Part shown: one piece after another, positions 46,170 to 55,823 of the stretch
Layout of the letters: the number at the start of each line of letters is the position of its first letter
Position numbering within the stretch: the stretch's first letter is position 1
Origin: Tubulanus polymorphus
Taxonomy: Eukaryota > Nemertea > Palaeonemertea > Tubulaniformes > Tubulanidae
Reading direction: 5' to 3'
NCBI RefSeq assembly: GCF_964204645.1
Contig: NC_134034.1
Span: 7,251,414-7,315,413 of the forward strand
Length of the DNA stretch: 64,000 nucleotides
Program-made: the position numbers and the translations under genes
Notes under the pieces: model-generated
Seen by the model: only the letters and a program-made list of their open reading frames with translations
Told to the model about the DNA's origin: nothing
Databases searched by the model: none

Positions 46170-47555
46170 ATTGACTAGGATTAATGGGAACCCAGAATTG
46201 AATGTTCCATCTTCAGTTGATAAATCATAAACATAATCAGTTGGGTTATATATTTCAAATAAATCTCTAACTTCTTCAATTAACTCATTTTCTACATGGC
46301 TTAAATTAAAGCAATTTGGTTTAGATTTAATCAATCCAATATTCATATTAAAACCTAATGAATTGCATAATATATTTAATCCTCATATAGCAACTTTTCC
46401 TTTTTGTGCTAAGGTTATTACTGGAGATCTATAAAAATTTTTAGCACCATCTGCAGCATACAATCCTATAAAATACCATTTTCTTAAATTATATTTTGCA
46501 TTTGATACATAATCTGGCACTATCTTTTCTTTGGTTGAAGTATTACTTTTCACTATTGCATGAATATAGAATTCATCATTATGTTTTATAGCAAAATCTT
46601 TAGGATTATTCACAAGTATTCTATGAACTGTTGATGATTTCATATGATCCACGATTCTAAATGTTTTAAGTGAATAAACTTCTTCACAGTATTTCTTTAT
46701 TCTTTCTAATTATTTCAAATCTTGATTGCATAAATACCAACAATATTTATTACCACTAACACTATTATACACACTTCCTGAACCATCACCCATAAAAAAT
46801 CCTTAGATAAAATATTGTCAGATAAATTAAAATCAGTTGGGTTATATATTTCAAATAAATCTTTAACTTCTTCAATTAACTCATTTTCTACATGGCTTAA
46901 ATTAAAGCAATTTGGTTTAGATTTAATCAATCCAATATTCATATTAAAACCTAATGAATTGCATAATATATTTAATCCTCATATAGCAACTTTTCCTTTT
47001 TGTGCTAAGGTTATTACTGGAGATCTATCAAAATTTTTAGCACCATCTGCAGCATAAAATCCTATAAAACACCATTTTCTTAAATTATATTTTGCATTTA
47101 ATACATAATCTGGCACTATCTTTTCTTTGGTTGAAGTATTACTTTTCACTATTGCATGAATATAGAATTCATCATTATGTTTTATAGCAAAATCTTTAGG
47201 ATTATTCACAAGTATTCTATGAACTGTTGATGATTTCATATGATCCACGATTCTAAATGTTTTAAGTGAATAAACATCTTCAAAGTATTTCTTTATTCTT
47301 TCTAATTATTTCAAATCTCGATTGCATAAATACCAACAATATTTATTACCACTAACACTATTATACACACCTCCTGAACCATCACCCATAAAAAATCCTT
47401 TGATAAAATATTCTTTTTCTTCTAATGTTTCAGGTTCTCTATTATAAATAGTATCAAATGACATTTCATCAAATGACATATGATCCATTCTTGGGTAAAA
47501 TCTTTTATGTAATAATTCATCTCCAATTTTGATATCAGTTGGTTTTATTATGGTC
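46170..47555 (-). pseudogene. LAGLIDADG intein in polymerase B, N-terminus lost
   Basis: Inteins excise themselves from the host protein. Seen here: an N-terminal-block remnant IKIGDELL, two LAGLIDADG endonuclease motifs (YFIKGFFMGDGSG and WCFIGFYAADGAK), and C-terminal blocks VYDLSTEDGTF and LILVN|TD. The junction is Asn followed by Thr, which belongs to the polymerase Asp-Thr-Asp. The penultimate residue is Val instead of the usual His. The first catalytic Cys/Ser and block A are cut off at about 47555, and a 596-bp tandem duplication scrambles the middle, so it cannot splice. Confidence 0.8.
46214..47406 (-). repeat. 596-bp tandem duplication inside the intein
   Basis: Matching landmarks are exactly 596 bases apart (46241/46837, 46387/46983, 46711/47307). 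The two copies differ at only a few bases, for example CTCTAAC versus CTTTAAC, so the event is recent relative to element decay. Exact ends are approximate. Confidence 0.85.
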
Positions 47556-48892
47556 AAAGACCATATAGGGATCGTTGCTGATAAAAATTCACCGAACGAC
47601 ACCCGTAGTATCTCTACTGCCATGGATATAGTCCTATAATGCTGTACCGATATAGAACTGATAATCCAATAAAAAGTTGTCTGTAACGCGTCATTTGCCT
47701 ATATGCTTGATCCTAGCTGAAAAACTGAAAAGCTGAAATAAAAACGATGACATTTCAGGGAATTTCCGAAAAACGCCGAAATTTCAGGGAATTCCCGAAA
47801 AACGCTGAAATCGTGCTAGGTACCGACAATACACGTTTTGAAATGTTTTCGGGGCCGGTGTCCGCTGACGAGTCCTGAACCGTGTTTTATGCTCTACCTT
47901 GGGTTACAGAGACATGCCTTAAGGTCGTCGTCATGTTCGACTTGATCGATTGCGGATTGGCAATTTGGTTGATGTTTGCCTGTGAACGGAATCTTTTGAC
48001 GAGCTAATGCTATACAGTGTGAGTAGGTTCGAATCCCATTTTGTGCTTCGGGCGCAATTTATACCTACTTTGCGGTCTGTTCATAGCGGGTGTACAATCA
48101 TAGCTTCCAACTGTAATTTCCACTCATGCTACGGTTATTGCCGTTGTTTAATTAAACCCCAGAAGTTTGATTTTTGGTTCTGGCCGTGGAGAATAGAATA
48201 CACGGAATTTAGAGAATTGGACCATCTACCGCCACGACTGAACCTCTAAGTGAAGATCGAAACAATACAGTAATACTTTTTCACGTTTGAAATTTATTTT
48301 ATCAATAAGAAAAATGAATAGCAAAAAACAAAAACTTGACAATAATCAAAATAAAAACGATTTACGTTGCTCAAAAGATTAAAAAATTCGATAAATTCGG
48401 ATCACCAGCAGGGGATGGGAAATTTTGTCAATTGAACGAAATGCGAATAATGTGTTTTCGAACTTAAAAACGTTTTTCACTAGCAAAACGTTTTCTGTTT
48501 GATTTAATTTGATTTAATGTTTCTTTGATTTCTTTGATTTAATGTTATTAATTTACAGTAGGCCTACCGGCCCTACACCAAGACGAAATCATTTTAGAAA
48601 GCACCATGGTGCCTTCTAAAGCCTCACGGAAAATTATCGTAATAAATGGATTCCGTATCCTATATTTACAGTGAATCAAGAGGTTTTAAACCTATATCTA
48701 ATGCACATAGAACCAAAGTCAGTGCGACTTATAATAAAAATAAACTATAAATTATCATGTGAGTTATCATTTGACATCAACCGATATCAGTTTTTGTATC
48801 GGCTAAAGCCCAACGCACACGGCAAAACATTTGTTTAGCCGAAACAAAAAACGTTTTTTTCACGAGGAAAAAACGTTTTTTTTCGGTGCTGT
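47556..48892. other. non-viral intergenic DNA
   Basis: GC-richer until about 48240, then AT-rich with a TTTGATTTAATG-type simple repeat at 48498-48545. A short direct repeat (GGGAATT.CCGAAAAACGC) occurs twice at 47758-47805. No gene is supported. Confidence 0.4.
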
Positions 48893-49297
48893 GAGTAATA
48901 GGGAATATGTTGTTTCAGATCAAAGGTCGAACGGTCGAGTTCATTAAAAACAAAACATTAAAAGTAATTTAAAACTATAATATATTTTCATAACCGTGTG
49001 CATTTTATATTATAACTAAATATTTATTCTAAGATATCAATAATTTTAAAAGCATATTGTATTAAATCAATTGGTCGCTCCACTTCGCTACCGCTCCGCT
49101 CCGCGACCAATTGATTTATTTACAATAAACACATTCATATAATCAAATATATTCAAATAATAATAATTATTCTATTATTCAACTGAAATACACACGGTTA
49201 TGAAAATATATTATAGTTTTAAATTACTTTTAATATTTGTTATTAATGAACTCGACCATTCAACCTTTAACCTGAAACAACATATTCCCTATTACTC
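48893..49297. repeat. fold-back repeat with ~107-bp inverted arms
   Basis: Arms 48893-49000 and 49191-49297 are inverted copies (GAGTAATAGGGAATATGTTG at the outer left). The 190-bp centre contains a separate hairpin. It could be a small fold-back element or two viral terminal repeats meeting head to head next to provirus A. Confidence 0.7.
49063..49118. repeat. strong 16-bp hairpin in the fold-back centre
   Basis: TAAATCAATTGGTCGC and its exact complement enclose a 24-base loop rich in CGCT. The stem is perfect. Confidence 0.8.
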
Positions 49298-49375
49298 TCA
49301 AAATATTCATATATATGAATAAAATATAAATGAATAACTTCTAAAATCAATTTTAATAAAAAATTTAGTATTAAA

Positions 49376-49627
49376 ATGGAAGCAAATAAGTACTACTGCC
49401 CAACATGTAATATCAATATAGATAAATCCCAAAAAGCAAGACACAATAAAACTAAAACACATTTAGAGAATAAATTGAAATTAGAATATTTACAGTTATA
49501 TTCAGAACAGTTAACAAAGGCAAAGAAATTTATTGAATTATGGAATAATGATCCAAATAATGAACAATACGTTGAGGAATTTGATATCAAGGATCCGATG
49601 TTTATACTAGAACATGATTGTATTTGA
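49376..49627 (+). CDS. small zinc-finger protein, 83 aa
   Basis: N-terminal C2H2-like finger YYCPTCNINIDKSQKARHNK followed by TKTH (Cys-x2-Cys, His-x5-His), then a basic helix and a C-terminal tail LEYLQLYSEQLTKAKKFIEL ... NNEQYVEE. The tail is nearly identical to the end of the HNH nuclease at 51120-51785. The start is an ATG preceded by TTAGTATTAAA. The function is unknown; a DNA-binding or zinc-dependent protein-interaction role is an inference from the finger alone. Confidence 0.65.
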   Translation: MEANKYYCPTCNINIDKSQKARHNKTKTHLENKLKLEYLQLYSEQLTKAKKFIELWNNDPNNEQYVEEFDIKDPMFILEHDCI

Positions 49628-49699
49628 ACCTATATACATTCCATGTACAGAGCTATGGAATAAATCTATAAATTCACAGCTGTTACAGCCGTTACTATG

Positions 49700-49884
49700 A
49701 CGCCGAGACATATGAGTCATAATACTGCAAACGCGTAGAACATTCTAGAAGGTGTACCGGAACTCTGAATAGAGATGACATGTCATAATCAGAAACGTGT
49801 AGAATATTCTAGAATAGGCGCGCCGGAACCAGATGACGTGGCATAATCAACGGCGTGTTCATTCTAGAAATCGCCCCGGAAATG
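49700..49884 (+). promoter_or_regulatory. three tandem units with heat-shock elements
   Basis: Each ~57-64-bp unit has a GATGAC.TG-like word, CATAAT, a heat-shock core and CCGGAA. Unit 1 (GAA 49738, TTC 49743, GAA 49748) and unit 2 (GAA 49802, TTC 49807, GAA 49812) match nGAAnnTTCnnGAAn exactly; unit 3 has TTC 49862 and GAA 49867 only. Heat-shock factor binds such trimers. The downstream gene is not certain; the next starts are at 50159 and 51120. Confidence 0.6.
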
Positions 49885-50158
49885 AACAGGCGCTGTAACA
49901 TTGTGCTCAGGATATTCTATCTATCGAAACGAAATTAGGAGTTTATAGTTTACAATTATAAATCTAAATGTAAGTACTGTTTTTTGTAGTTATTGGGGCT
50001 ATTAAATATGAAACCTTAAGATATATTTAAGTGTATTTAGTATATCTTTTAAATAGCTAGAGTTACCGCTAATATCTTTTAGATTAATAAAACGCCATAC
50101 GCATCAAGAAGTGATAGAGAAACTCAAGATACTCTTTCTGACTGAGGAATCAACAGCA

Positions 50159-50410
50159 ATGGATATCGAACCAATAGAAATTAGCACACAAGAAACACAA
50201 GAATCACCAAAAGATCGACGAAGAAACTATATAAGAATTTCAAAAACATTAAGACTCCAATGATTAAGTTTAACATTTGTTGATGTAGTTAACTATTTAC
50301 CAGCAATTGAAAAAATGATTGTAATTATAAATTGTATTTATAGAAATCAAATGATGTATTGGAAGAAACGACTGAACAAATTGTATAATGTATTGTGTAA
50401 ATCTGTTTGG
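50159..50410 (+). pseudogene. short broken ORF downstream of heat-shock repeats
   Basis: ATG at 50159 opens a frame with EISTQETQESPKDRRRNYIR, stopped after 34 codons at 50261-50263, then LSLTFVDVVNYLPAIEKM continues in the same frame. Not recognised. It could be the remnant of a gene driven by the upstream control region. Confidence 0.35.
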
Positions 50411-51005
50411 TGAATTTTTATGTTCAGTCGTTTCTATTTCTAGAATGAATATATAATTTTGATTAGCGCATGCGCATTGATCAAAAGCGCGCACGAATGC
50501 GCGGTTTGCTCAGTGGTATGATTCAGATATTTCATGTTCGGTCGTTTCTATTTACATAATGAATATATAATTATGATTAACGCATGCGCATTGAGCAAAA
50601 CCGGGCCTGAATGCGCGGTTTGCTCAGTTGTATGATTTAGATATTTCATGTTCGGTCGTTTCTATTTACATAATGAATATATAATTATGATTAACGCATG
50701 CGCATTGAGCAAAACCGGGCCTGAATGCGCGGTTTGCTCAGTTGTATGATTTAGATATTTCATGTCGGTTGTTTCTATTTACATAATGAATATATAATTA
50801 TGATTAACGCATGCGCATTAAGCAAAAGCGCGCATGAATGCGCGGTTTGCCTAATGCGAACACGTTTAGATATTTCATGTTGGTTGTTTCTATTTACATA
50901 ATTATATATTCATTATGTAAATATAATTATGATTAACGCATGCGCATTGATCCAAACCGGGCCTGAATGCGCGGTTTTGCTCAGTGGTATTATTTAGATA
51001 TCAAG
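50400..51005 (+). repeat. five tandem copies of a 113-129-bp unit
   Basis: The landmark CGCATGCGCATT recurs at 50467, 50581, 50695, 50808 and 50937. Each unit has CGGTCGTTTCTATTTACATA, ATGAATATATAATTATGATT and GCGCGGTTTGCTCAG. It is non-coding and lies upstream of the HNH gene. The last copy includes an inverted ATATAATTAT segment. Confidence 0.85.
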
Positions 51006-51119
51006 GAATCGAAACTGACTTATCAAAAGCAGCGAGGAATGAAAAAGGATGACGTTGGTCGAAGAAATGGAAGAGGATTCTAAAATATTAACCAATTTAG
51101 TAAAAAATACGTATAATAA

Positions 51120-51785
51120 ATGGAACCAGAACAACCACAAACTATCAATATTACAAATAACACTGGTGGTGTTATAAATATATATTACAAGAAGTGTTCT
51201 AAATGTGAATTAGATAAATCATTAACAGAATTTAGTAAGCGTAAGATTAGCAAAGATGGTTTTCAATATTGCTGTAAAACTTGTACTAAACTATATACCA
51301 AACAATACCGAGAAGATAATAGAGAAGCTTATAATGATTATATGACAGAATATATGAGAGAAAGATATCAAACAGATCTTAATTTTAGATTGAAACAATG
51401 CTTAAGATCTAGATTAACACAATTATTCAACAAAGAAACGCATTCAGAAACACTATCTAATCTATTGGGTTGTTCAGATGAATTTCTCAAATCATGGATT
51501 ATATTTCTATTCGATGATAAAATGAATATAGATAATTATGGGGATTATTACCATATTGATCACGTGTTACCAATATCTAAATTTAACATGAATGATGAAT
51601 ACAATAAAAAACTTATTTGGGGTTGGAAGAATTTAAGACCTTTAGAAAAGAAAGAAAATCAAATCAAATCTAATAAACTAGATTTACAGTTATATTTAGA
51701 TCAACTGGATAAAGCAAAGACATTTGTTGAATTATGGAATTCAACACATAATGAACAATACGTTGAGTCTTTAATGAGTGGTTAA
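51120..51785 (+). CDS. HNH endonuclease with N-terminal zinc ribbon, 221 aa
   Basis: Residues about 25-56 form a zinc-binding region (CSKCELDKSLTEFSKR ... CCKTC). The HNH nuclease signature is YYHIDHVLPISKF (His-Asp-His), with WGWKNLRPLEKKENQIKSNK (Asn and second metal side), as in HNH proteins of giant viruses and virophages. The C-terminal tail LYLDQLDKAKTFVELWN ... NEQYVE repeats the tail of the 49376 gene. The role may be homing, host DNA damage or genome processing; the sequence cannot decide. Intact. Confidence 0.8.
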   Translation: MEPEQPQTINITNNTGGVINIYYKKCSKCELDKSLTEFSKRKISKDGFQYCCKTCTKLYTKQYREDNREAYNDYMTEYMRERYQTDLNFRLKQCLRSRLTQLFNKETHSETLSNLLGCSDEFLKSWIIFLFDDKMNIDNYGDYYHIDHVLPISKFNMNDEYNKKLIWGWKNLRPLEKKENQIKSNKLDLQLYLDQLDKAKTFVELWNSTHNEQYVESLMSG

Positions 51786-52033
51786 AGAATAATAGATTTT
51801 TAAATAAAAAATATTAAAAAAACAATAACTTCAACTAGCTAGTGAATTCTATTATATTTTTAATATTTTCTTTTCAAAAAAGAATACTTTATATCACAAA
51901 TAAAAAATACAAAAAAAACAATAACTAATACTAAAATTCTTTACCCTTAACTAAGCTAGTATTAATCTAAAGAGATACTGGTATCATTTGAAGAATACTT
52001 ATAATATTTTTTTGCTTTTTTTCTCTAATATAA
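51786..52033 (+). promoter_or_regulatory. AT-rich control region before the membrane-protein pair
   Basis: Holds AACTAGCTAGT and CTAAGCTAGT words, then TTTTTTTGCTTTTTTTCTC directly before ATATAAATG. The same T-run tract is found in B1 at about 32645-32668, at the other end of its homologous gene pair. Confidence 0.45.
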
Positions 52034-52627
52034 ATGTCAAAGAAATCTAAAAAGAATAGTATTGATATTGAAAAGACATTAGATGATTTGGGTATAAGTG
52101 ATAATAAAGATACAGTTGTTTCTAATTCTATTCAAGTTAATAACAATATAGATTATGAATACTATTTGTATTGTAAGCATCATCTAGAACTATTGATTGC
52201 CGGTGGAAAAACTAAGGAGTTTTTAACTAAGACTATTATTTTTCAAGAATTAGATGCTATGAAACCAGATAAAGTAATAAAATATTTTAAGATTTATGAA
52301 GAGGCAAGATAAGCCCGAATAAATGATTCTATTTCAGATGGCATTGTCAAATGTTATTCTAAGTTATGTAACCAGTTAATACCAATTGATGATGAAAATA
52401 AATTATATAGTGATTTAAAAAATGACTCCTTAGTTATGACTGAATTACAAAAATGGGTTGGTTATGCTTCATTTCAATTAGGATCGGTTATGACATTAAT
52501 TTCTACTGGTGTCATAACATTTTCGAATATCAAGCCTATGGAATATAAATCAGGTAAGAACGAAACAGATGTACTACAACCAAGCGGCGAAACAGAAAAT
52601 GAATCAGAACAAAAATTAACTAAATAA
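52034..52627 (+). pseudogene. viral membrane protein, one nonsense codon
   Basis: Homologue in B1. The N-part has EKTLDDLGI and YEYYLYCKHHLELL, followed by KVIKYFKIYEEAR; the TAA at 52310-52312 sits where B1 keeps a sense codon, and the same frame continues ARINDSISDGIVK, LQKWVGYASFQLGSVMTLI and a hydrophobic STGVITFSN. Without the stop it would be about 197 residues. The likely location is the virion or host membrane; function unknown. Confidence 0.7.
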
Positions 52628-52996
52628 ATGAGTGATGGCGTTAAGAAAAAGGTTAGATCCGAGAAACAAATTAAATGGGCAAGAGAATTAGGTAAAAGAT
52701 CTTCAGAATTAAAAAAAGCTAAGAAAAAGAAATTAACTGATATAAATGAATCACAGACTTTATCTGATATTGATTCAAATAATAATCCATCTGATTCTTC
52801 TAATAGTGGACGAAATAATTACTTATATATTACAATTGGATTAGTAACAGTTATTATATTATCCGGTGTAATATATAAATCAAAATTCAAATCTGATGAT
52901 AAAGATGATTCCAATGACAATAAACCTATCATACCAGAAAATAAGTCAAATCATAAAGTCATTGAAACTAAATCTGAATTATTATTAATGGATTAA
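52628..52996 (+). CDS. basic single-pass membrane protein, 122 aa
   Basis: The ATG directly follows the TAA of the previous gene (TAAATG). Residues 1-40 are strongly basic (RSEKQIKWARELGKRSSELK), then a Ser/Asn linker, a membrane segment YLYITIGLVTVIILSGVIY at about 75-93 and a charged tail. The basic N-part is conserved in B1. Function unknown; a DNA- or scaffold-facing virion membrane protein is possible. Confidence 0.6.
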   Translation: MSDGVKKKVRSEKQIKWARELGKRSSELKKAKKKKLTDINESQTLSDIDSNNNPSDSSNSGRNNYLYITIGLVTVIILSGVIYKSKFKSDDKDDSNDNKPIIPENKSNHKVIETKSELLLMD

Positions 52997-53002
52997 AATA
53001 AG

Positions 53003-54102
53003 ATGAAAAAAGAACAATATTTAAGAGAGTTATATTATAACCCAGAAAGTGAAGTATCATATTCTAACGTTACAGAATTATGGGGTAAAATTAAATCTGA
53101 TAAGGAAAATGGCAATGGTGCCGTATGGCACCCACATGGTGATATAAAATATAGTGAATTAAAATCATGGTTACAAAATCAACCAACATATCAAATCCAC
53201 AAGAAAATGGATAAAAATTATTTAACAAGAAAAGTTATGGTTTCATATATTGATCAACAATGGCAAGCAGATTTAATAGACATGAAGAACTTAGAGGAAT
53301 ACAACAAAGGATATTTCTGGATACTGAATGTTATAGACATATTCAGTAGATACGCATGGTCAATTCCAATCAAAAATAAAACTGGAATAGAAGTAACAAA
53401 TGCTTTTAAATCTATATTTAAAGAAGCTATTCCAGATAAGATACAATTTGATGAAGGTAAGGAATTTTATAACAAACATTTCAAAAAAATATTATCTGAT
53501 AACGATGTAGATTATTTTTCAACACATTCAGATAAAAAAGCATCTATTATAGAAAGATTTAATAAAACATTGAAAACTAGAATGTGGAAATATTTTACTG
53601 CTAATGAAACATATAAATATATCGATGAGTCTATAAATATATCAGATGATTTAGTGAAAGGTTATAATAATTCTAAACATTCAAGTATTGGTATGAAACC
53701 TATACAAGCTAGAAAAGAAGATAATTCGGAAATAGTTTGGAATAATTTATATGGCGCATTTGTCACACATGATTTCGGTGAACCTAGATTCAAAATTGGA
53801 CAACACGTAAGAATATCTAAATATAGAAAAACATTTTATAAAGGTTATACTCCAAATTTTACAGAAGAAATATTCAAGATTAAAAAGATAATATTAACTA
53901 AACCATTTGTTTATAAATTAGAAGATCTAAAAGACGAAGAAATATTAGGTTATTTTTATGAACAAAAATTATCACTTGTACCAAATCCAGAGGAAATAGA
54001 ATACAAAATAGAAAACTCTTAAAGGAAAAAAGTATTCTTTGGTGAAATATAAAGGATACGATGATAAATTTAATGAATGGATTTTATCTTGTAAAATTAA
54101 AC
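53003..54102 (+). pseudogene. retroviral-type integrase with chromodomain
   Basis: Inserts viral DNA into the host genome. Catalytic residues are visible: WQADLIDM (Asp90), IQFDEGKEFYN (Asp150) and ASIIERFNKTLK (Glu184), then NNSKHSSIGMKPIQARK and a beta-rich C-domain (KIGQHVRISKYRKTFYKGY). The frame stops at 54022; a 1-base shift just before it leads into YSLVKYKGYDDKFNEWI, the chromodomain at the end of Polinton integrases. The N-terminal 339 residues are open. Confidence 0.85.
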
Positions 54103-54108
54103 GAATAA

Positions 54109-54720
54109 ATGGAAAAAGATTTATTTATATTTGAACCGCATAATATGTTAGTTACTGGAGTAACCAATTGTGGTAAAACACATTTCATATTAGATTTGTT
54201 AGAAACTATTTATAAGAATCATTTTGATAATATAATATTATTCTGTCCTACTTATGAAATGAATAAAACATATAATAGAGATATAGTTAAGATGAAAAAG
54301 TTTATTATATTAGATCCTAAAACAGTAAAAGAAAATTTAGATAATTGTATAAAAATAGCAATTGATACTTATAAAGGATCAAATACATTATTCATTATAG
54401 ATGATTGCGCAAATTTACATGATTCAAAAGTTAAAGAAAGTGAGTTATGTTATCTAGCTTTCTCTGGGAGACATTTTGGGATAACAACATGGGTTTTAAA
54501 TCAAAAATATAATTCAATTGTTAAAGACTTTAGGGAGAATATAAGATTTCTAGTTTTATTTTATAACAAAGATAGAAAATCTATGCAACAATCATTGGAA
54601 GAAAATCAAATTATACCTACTGAGTTACATGATGAATATATGAATAAATTAAAGAATAATAAAGGTTCAAAATTATTACTGAGATTACAATTTCCCTATG
54701 AATATAAATTTATAAAATAA
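54109..54720 (+). CDS. A32-like genome-packaging ATPase, 203 aa
   Basis: FtsK/HerA-family ATPase that drives DNA into capsids in Polintons, adintoviruses and NCLDVs. Walker A GVTNCGKTHF (Gly17 to Thr24) and Walker B TLFIIDDCA are intact, followed by the sensor-type FSGRHFGITTWVLNQ. Length is typical of Polinton ATPases. It starts six bases after the integrase chromodomain frame with AATAAATG and is the last plus-strand gene. A broken homologue lies in B1. Confidence 0.88.
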   Translation: MEKDLFIFEPHNMLVTGVTNCGKTHFILDLLETIYKNHFDNIILFCPTYEMNKTYNRDIVKMKKFIILDPKTVKENLDNCIKIAIDTYKGSNTLFIIDDCANLHDSKVKESELCYLAFSGRHFGITTWVLNQKYNSIVKDFRENIRFLVLFYNKDRKSMQQSLEENQIIPTELHDEYMNKLKNNKGSKLLLRLQFPYEYKFIK

Positions 54721-54737
54721 CTATTTATATATCTATG

Positions 54738-54824
54738 TATTAGATACCCTATTAGATACCCTAATACCTGATACCCTATTAGATACCCTAATACCTGATA
54801 CCCTAATACCTGATACCCTATTAG
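54738..54824 (+). repeat. short tandem repeat between the two gene blocks
   Basis: Alternating TTAGATACCCTA and ATACCTGATACCCTA units. It sits in the gap where the plus and minus transcription blocks converge, a place where terminators are expected, but no hairpin is evident. Confidence 0.75.
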
Positions 54825-54929
54825 ATAAAAAAATAGAAACTAAAAACTTAAATAGAAACTTAAATACTTAAAACCCCCTTTTTTATTTACTATTATTTTA
54901 TACAATTTTCAACCTTTATTATTATTTGA

Positions 54930-55791
54930 TTGTTAGATAATTAATTTCTGAATCACTTTCACTATCAGACCCTAACAATTTATTCAAATACTCTACCGTA
55001 TCTTCATGAATAATTGGTTTATTGATATACTTATTAGGCATCTCAACTATATCTTTATTTTCTGATTTAAGTTTCATAGAATCTTTATTATCAATGCGCT
55101 TTCCTGTATTTTCATTATTATATTTATTAGTGTTTGCTCCTTATATTTCATTTACAGTGTTTGATCCTAATATTTCATTAGCATCAGTTAAATCTAATTC
55201 ATCTTTATTAGGTGTTGCTAATAAAAAATCTTCATATAATTCTTTACCATTTACTTTTTTATTTGAAACAAATTTTGTAACATATCTAAATGGGTGTTCT
55301 TTAAATTCTCTTAAACCAACACGTTCTATAACATTAGTAATATGTGAATTTGTATTCATATGTTTATTTCAATTTGATGGAGCGTTTGAAAATTCACCTT
55401 TACAATAATCACAATAATTTCTATTTTTACTAACATTTAATATTATTGCATTATTATATGTAGAAGGTATTACATTATTAGATGTAGTAGGTATTACATT
55501 ATAAGATGTAGTAGGTATTACATTATTAGATGTAGAAGGTATTACATTATTAGATGTATTAGGTATTACATTATTAGATGTAGTAGGTATTACATTATTA
55601 TCAATTACATTACTTAAATTATCAACAACTTCACTTTTATTATTATCGATTTCTATTAGTTTAGTTTTATAAATTTTGAAAATAGGATCAAATATCAAAG
55701 CTATATTACAAGGTATTACATAATATAAACGATCATTATTTTCATGTGTATCGATGTATGGAATATGTTTATATACTTTACCTCCTTCCAT
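54930..55791 (-). pseudogene. zinc-finger protein with octapeptide repeats
   Basis: The start at 55791 has an ATTAAATG context. An N-terminal beta-rich region (YYVIPCNIALIFDPIFK) is followed by about seven copies of an 8-residue repeat NNVIPTTS (24-base DNA units, 55445-55610), then a C2H2 finger (YCDYCKGEF ... HMNTNSH) interrupted by TGA at 55369-55371, then EFKEHPFRYVTKFV. A second stop lies at 55141. An acidic tail (GSDSESDSE) ends near 54930. Function unknown. Confidence 0.55.
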
Positions 55792-55823
55792 TTAATATAA
55801 GATTTTTTATTAAAGTTTAAATT

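Larger units (their letters stand above)
44036..47555. mobile_element. Polinton-like fragment B2 with polymerase intein
   Basis: A plus-strand zinc-finger gene remnant converges on a minus-strand protein-primed PolB remnant that contains an intein. Interrupted by a LINE tail at 44337-44945. The right limit at about 47555 is a sudden change to GC-richer unrelated DNA. Confidence 0.75.

Noticed and set aside
45945-46346. A single 133-aa gene
   Set aside because: It is the intein C-terminus followed by polymerase extein, not an independent protein.
46383-47248. Two paralogous 89-aa genes
   Set aside because: They are the two copies of the 596-bp duplication inside the intein.
50400-51005. CRISPR-like array
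   Set aside because: Units are contiguous 113-129-bp tandem copies without unique spacers, in an animal genome.
55022-55408. Plus-strand ORF of 128 aa
   Set aside because: Antisense shadow of the minus-strand zinc-finger gene.
55440-55615. CRISPR-like 24-base repeats
   Set aside because: The repeats are back to back, in frame and encode an octapeptide.
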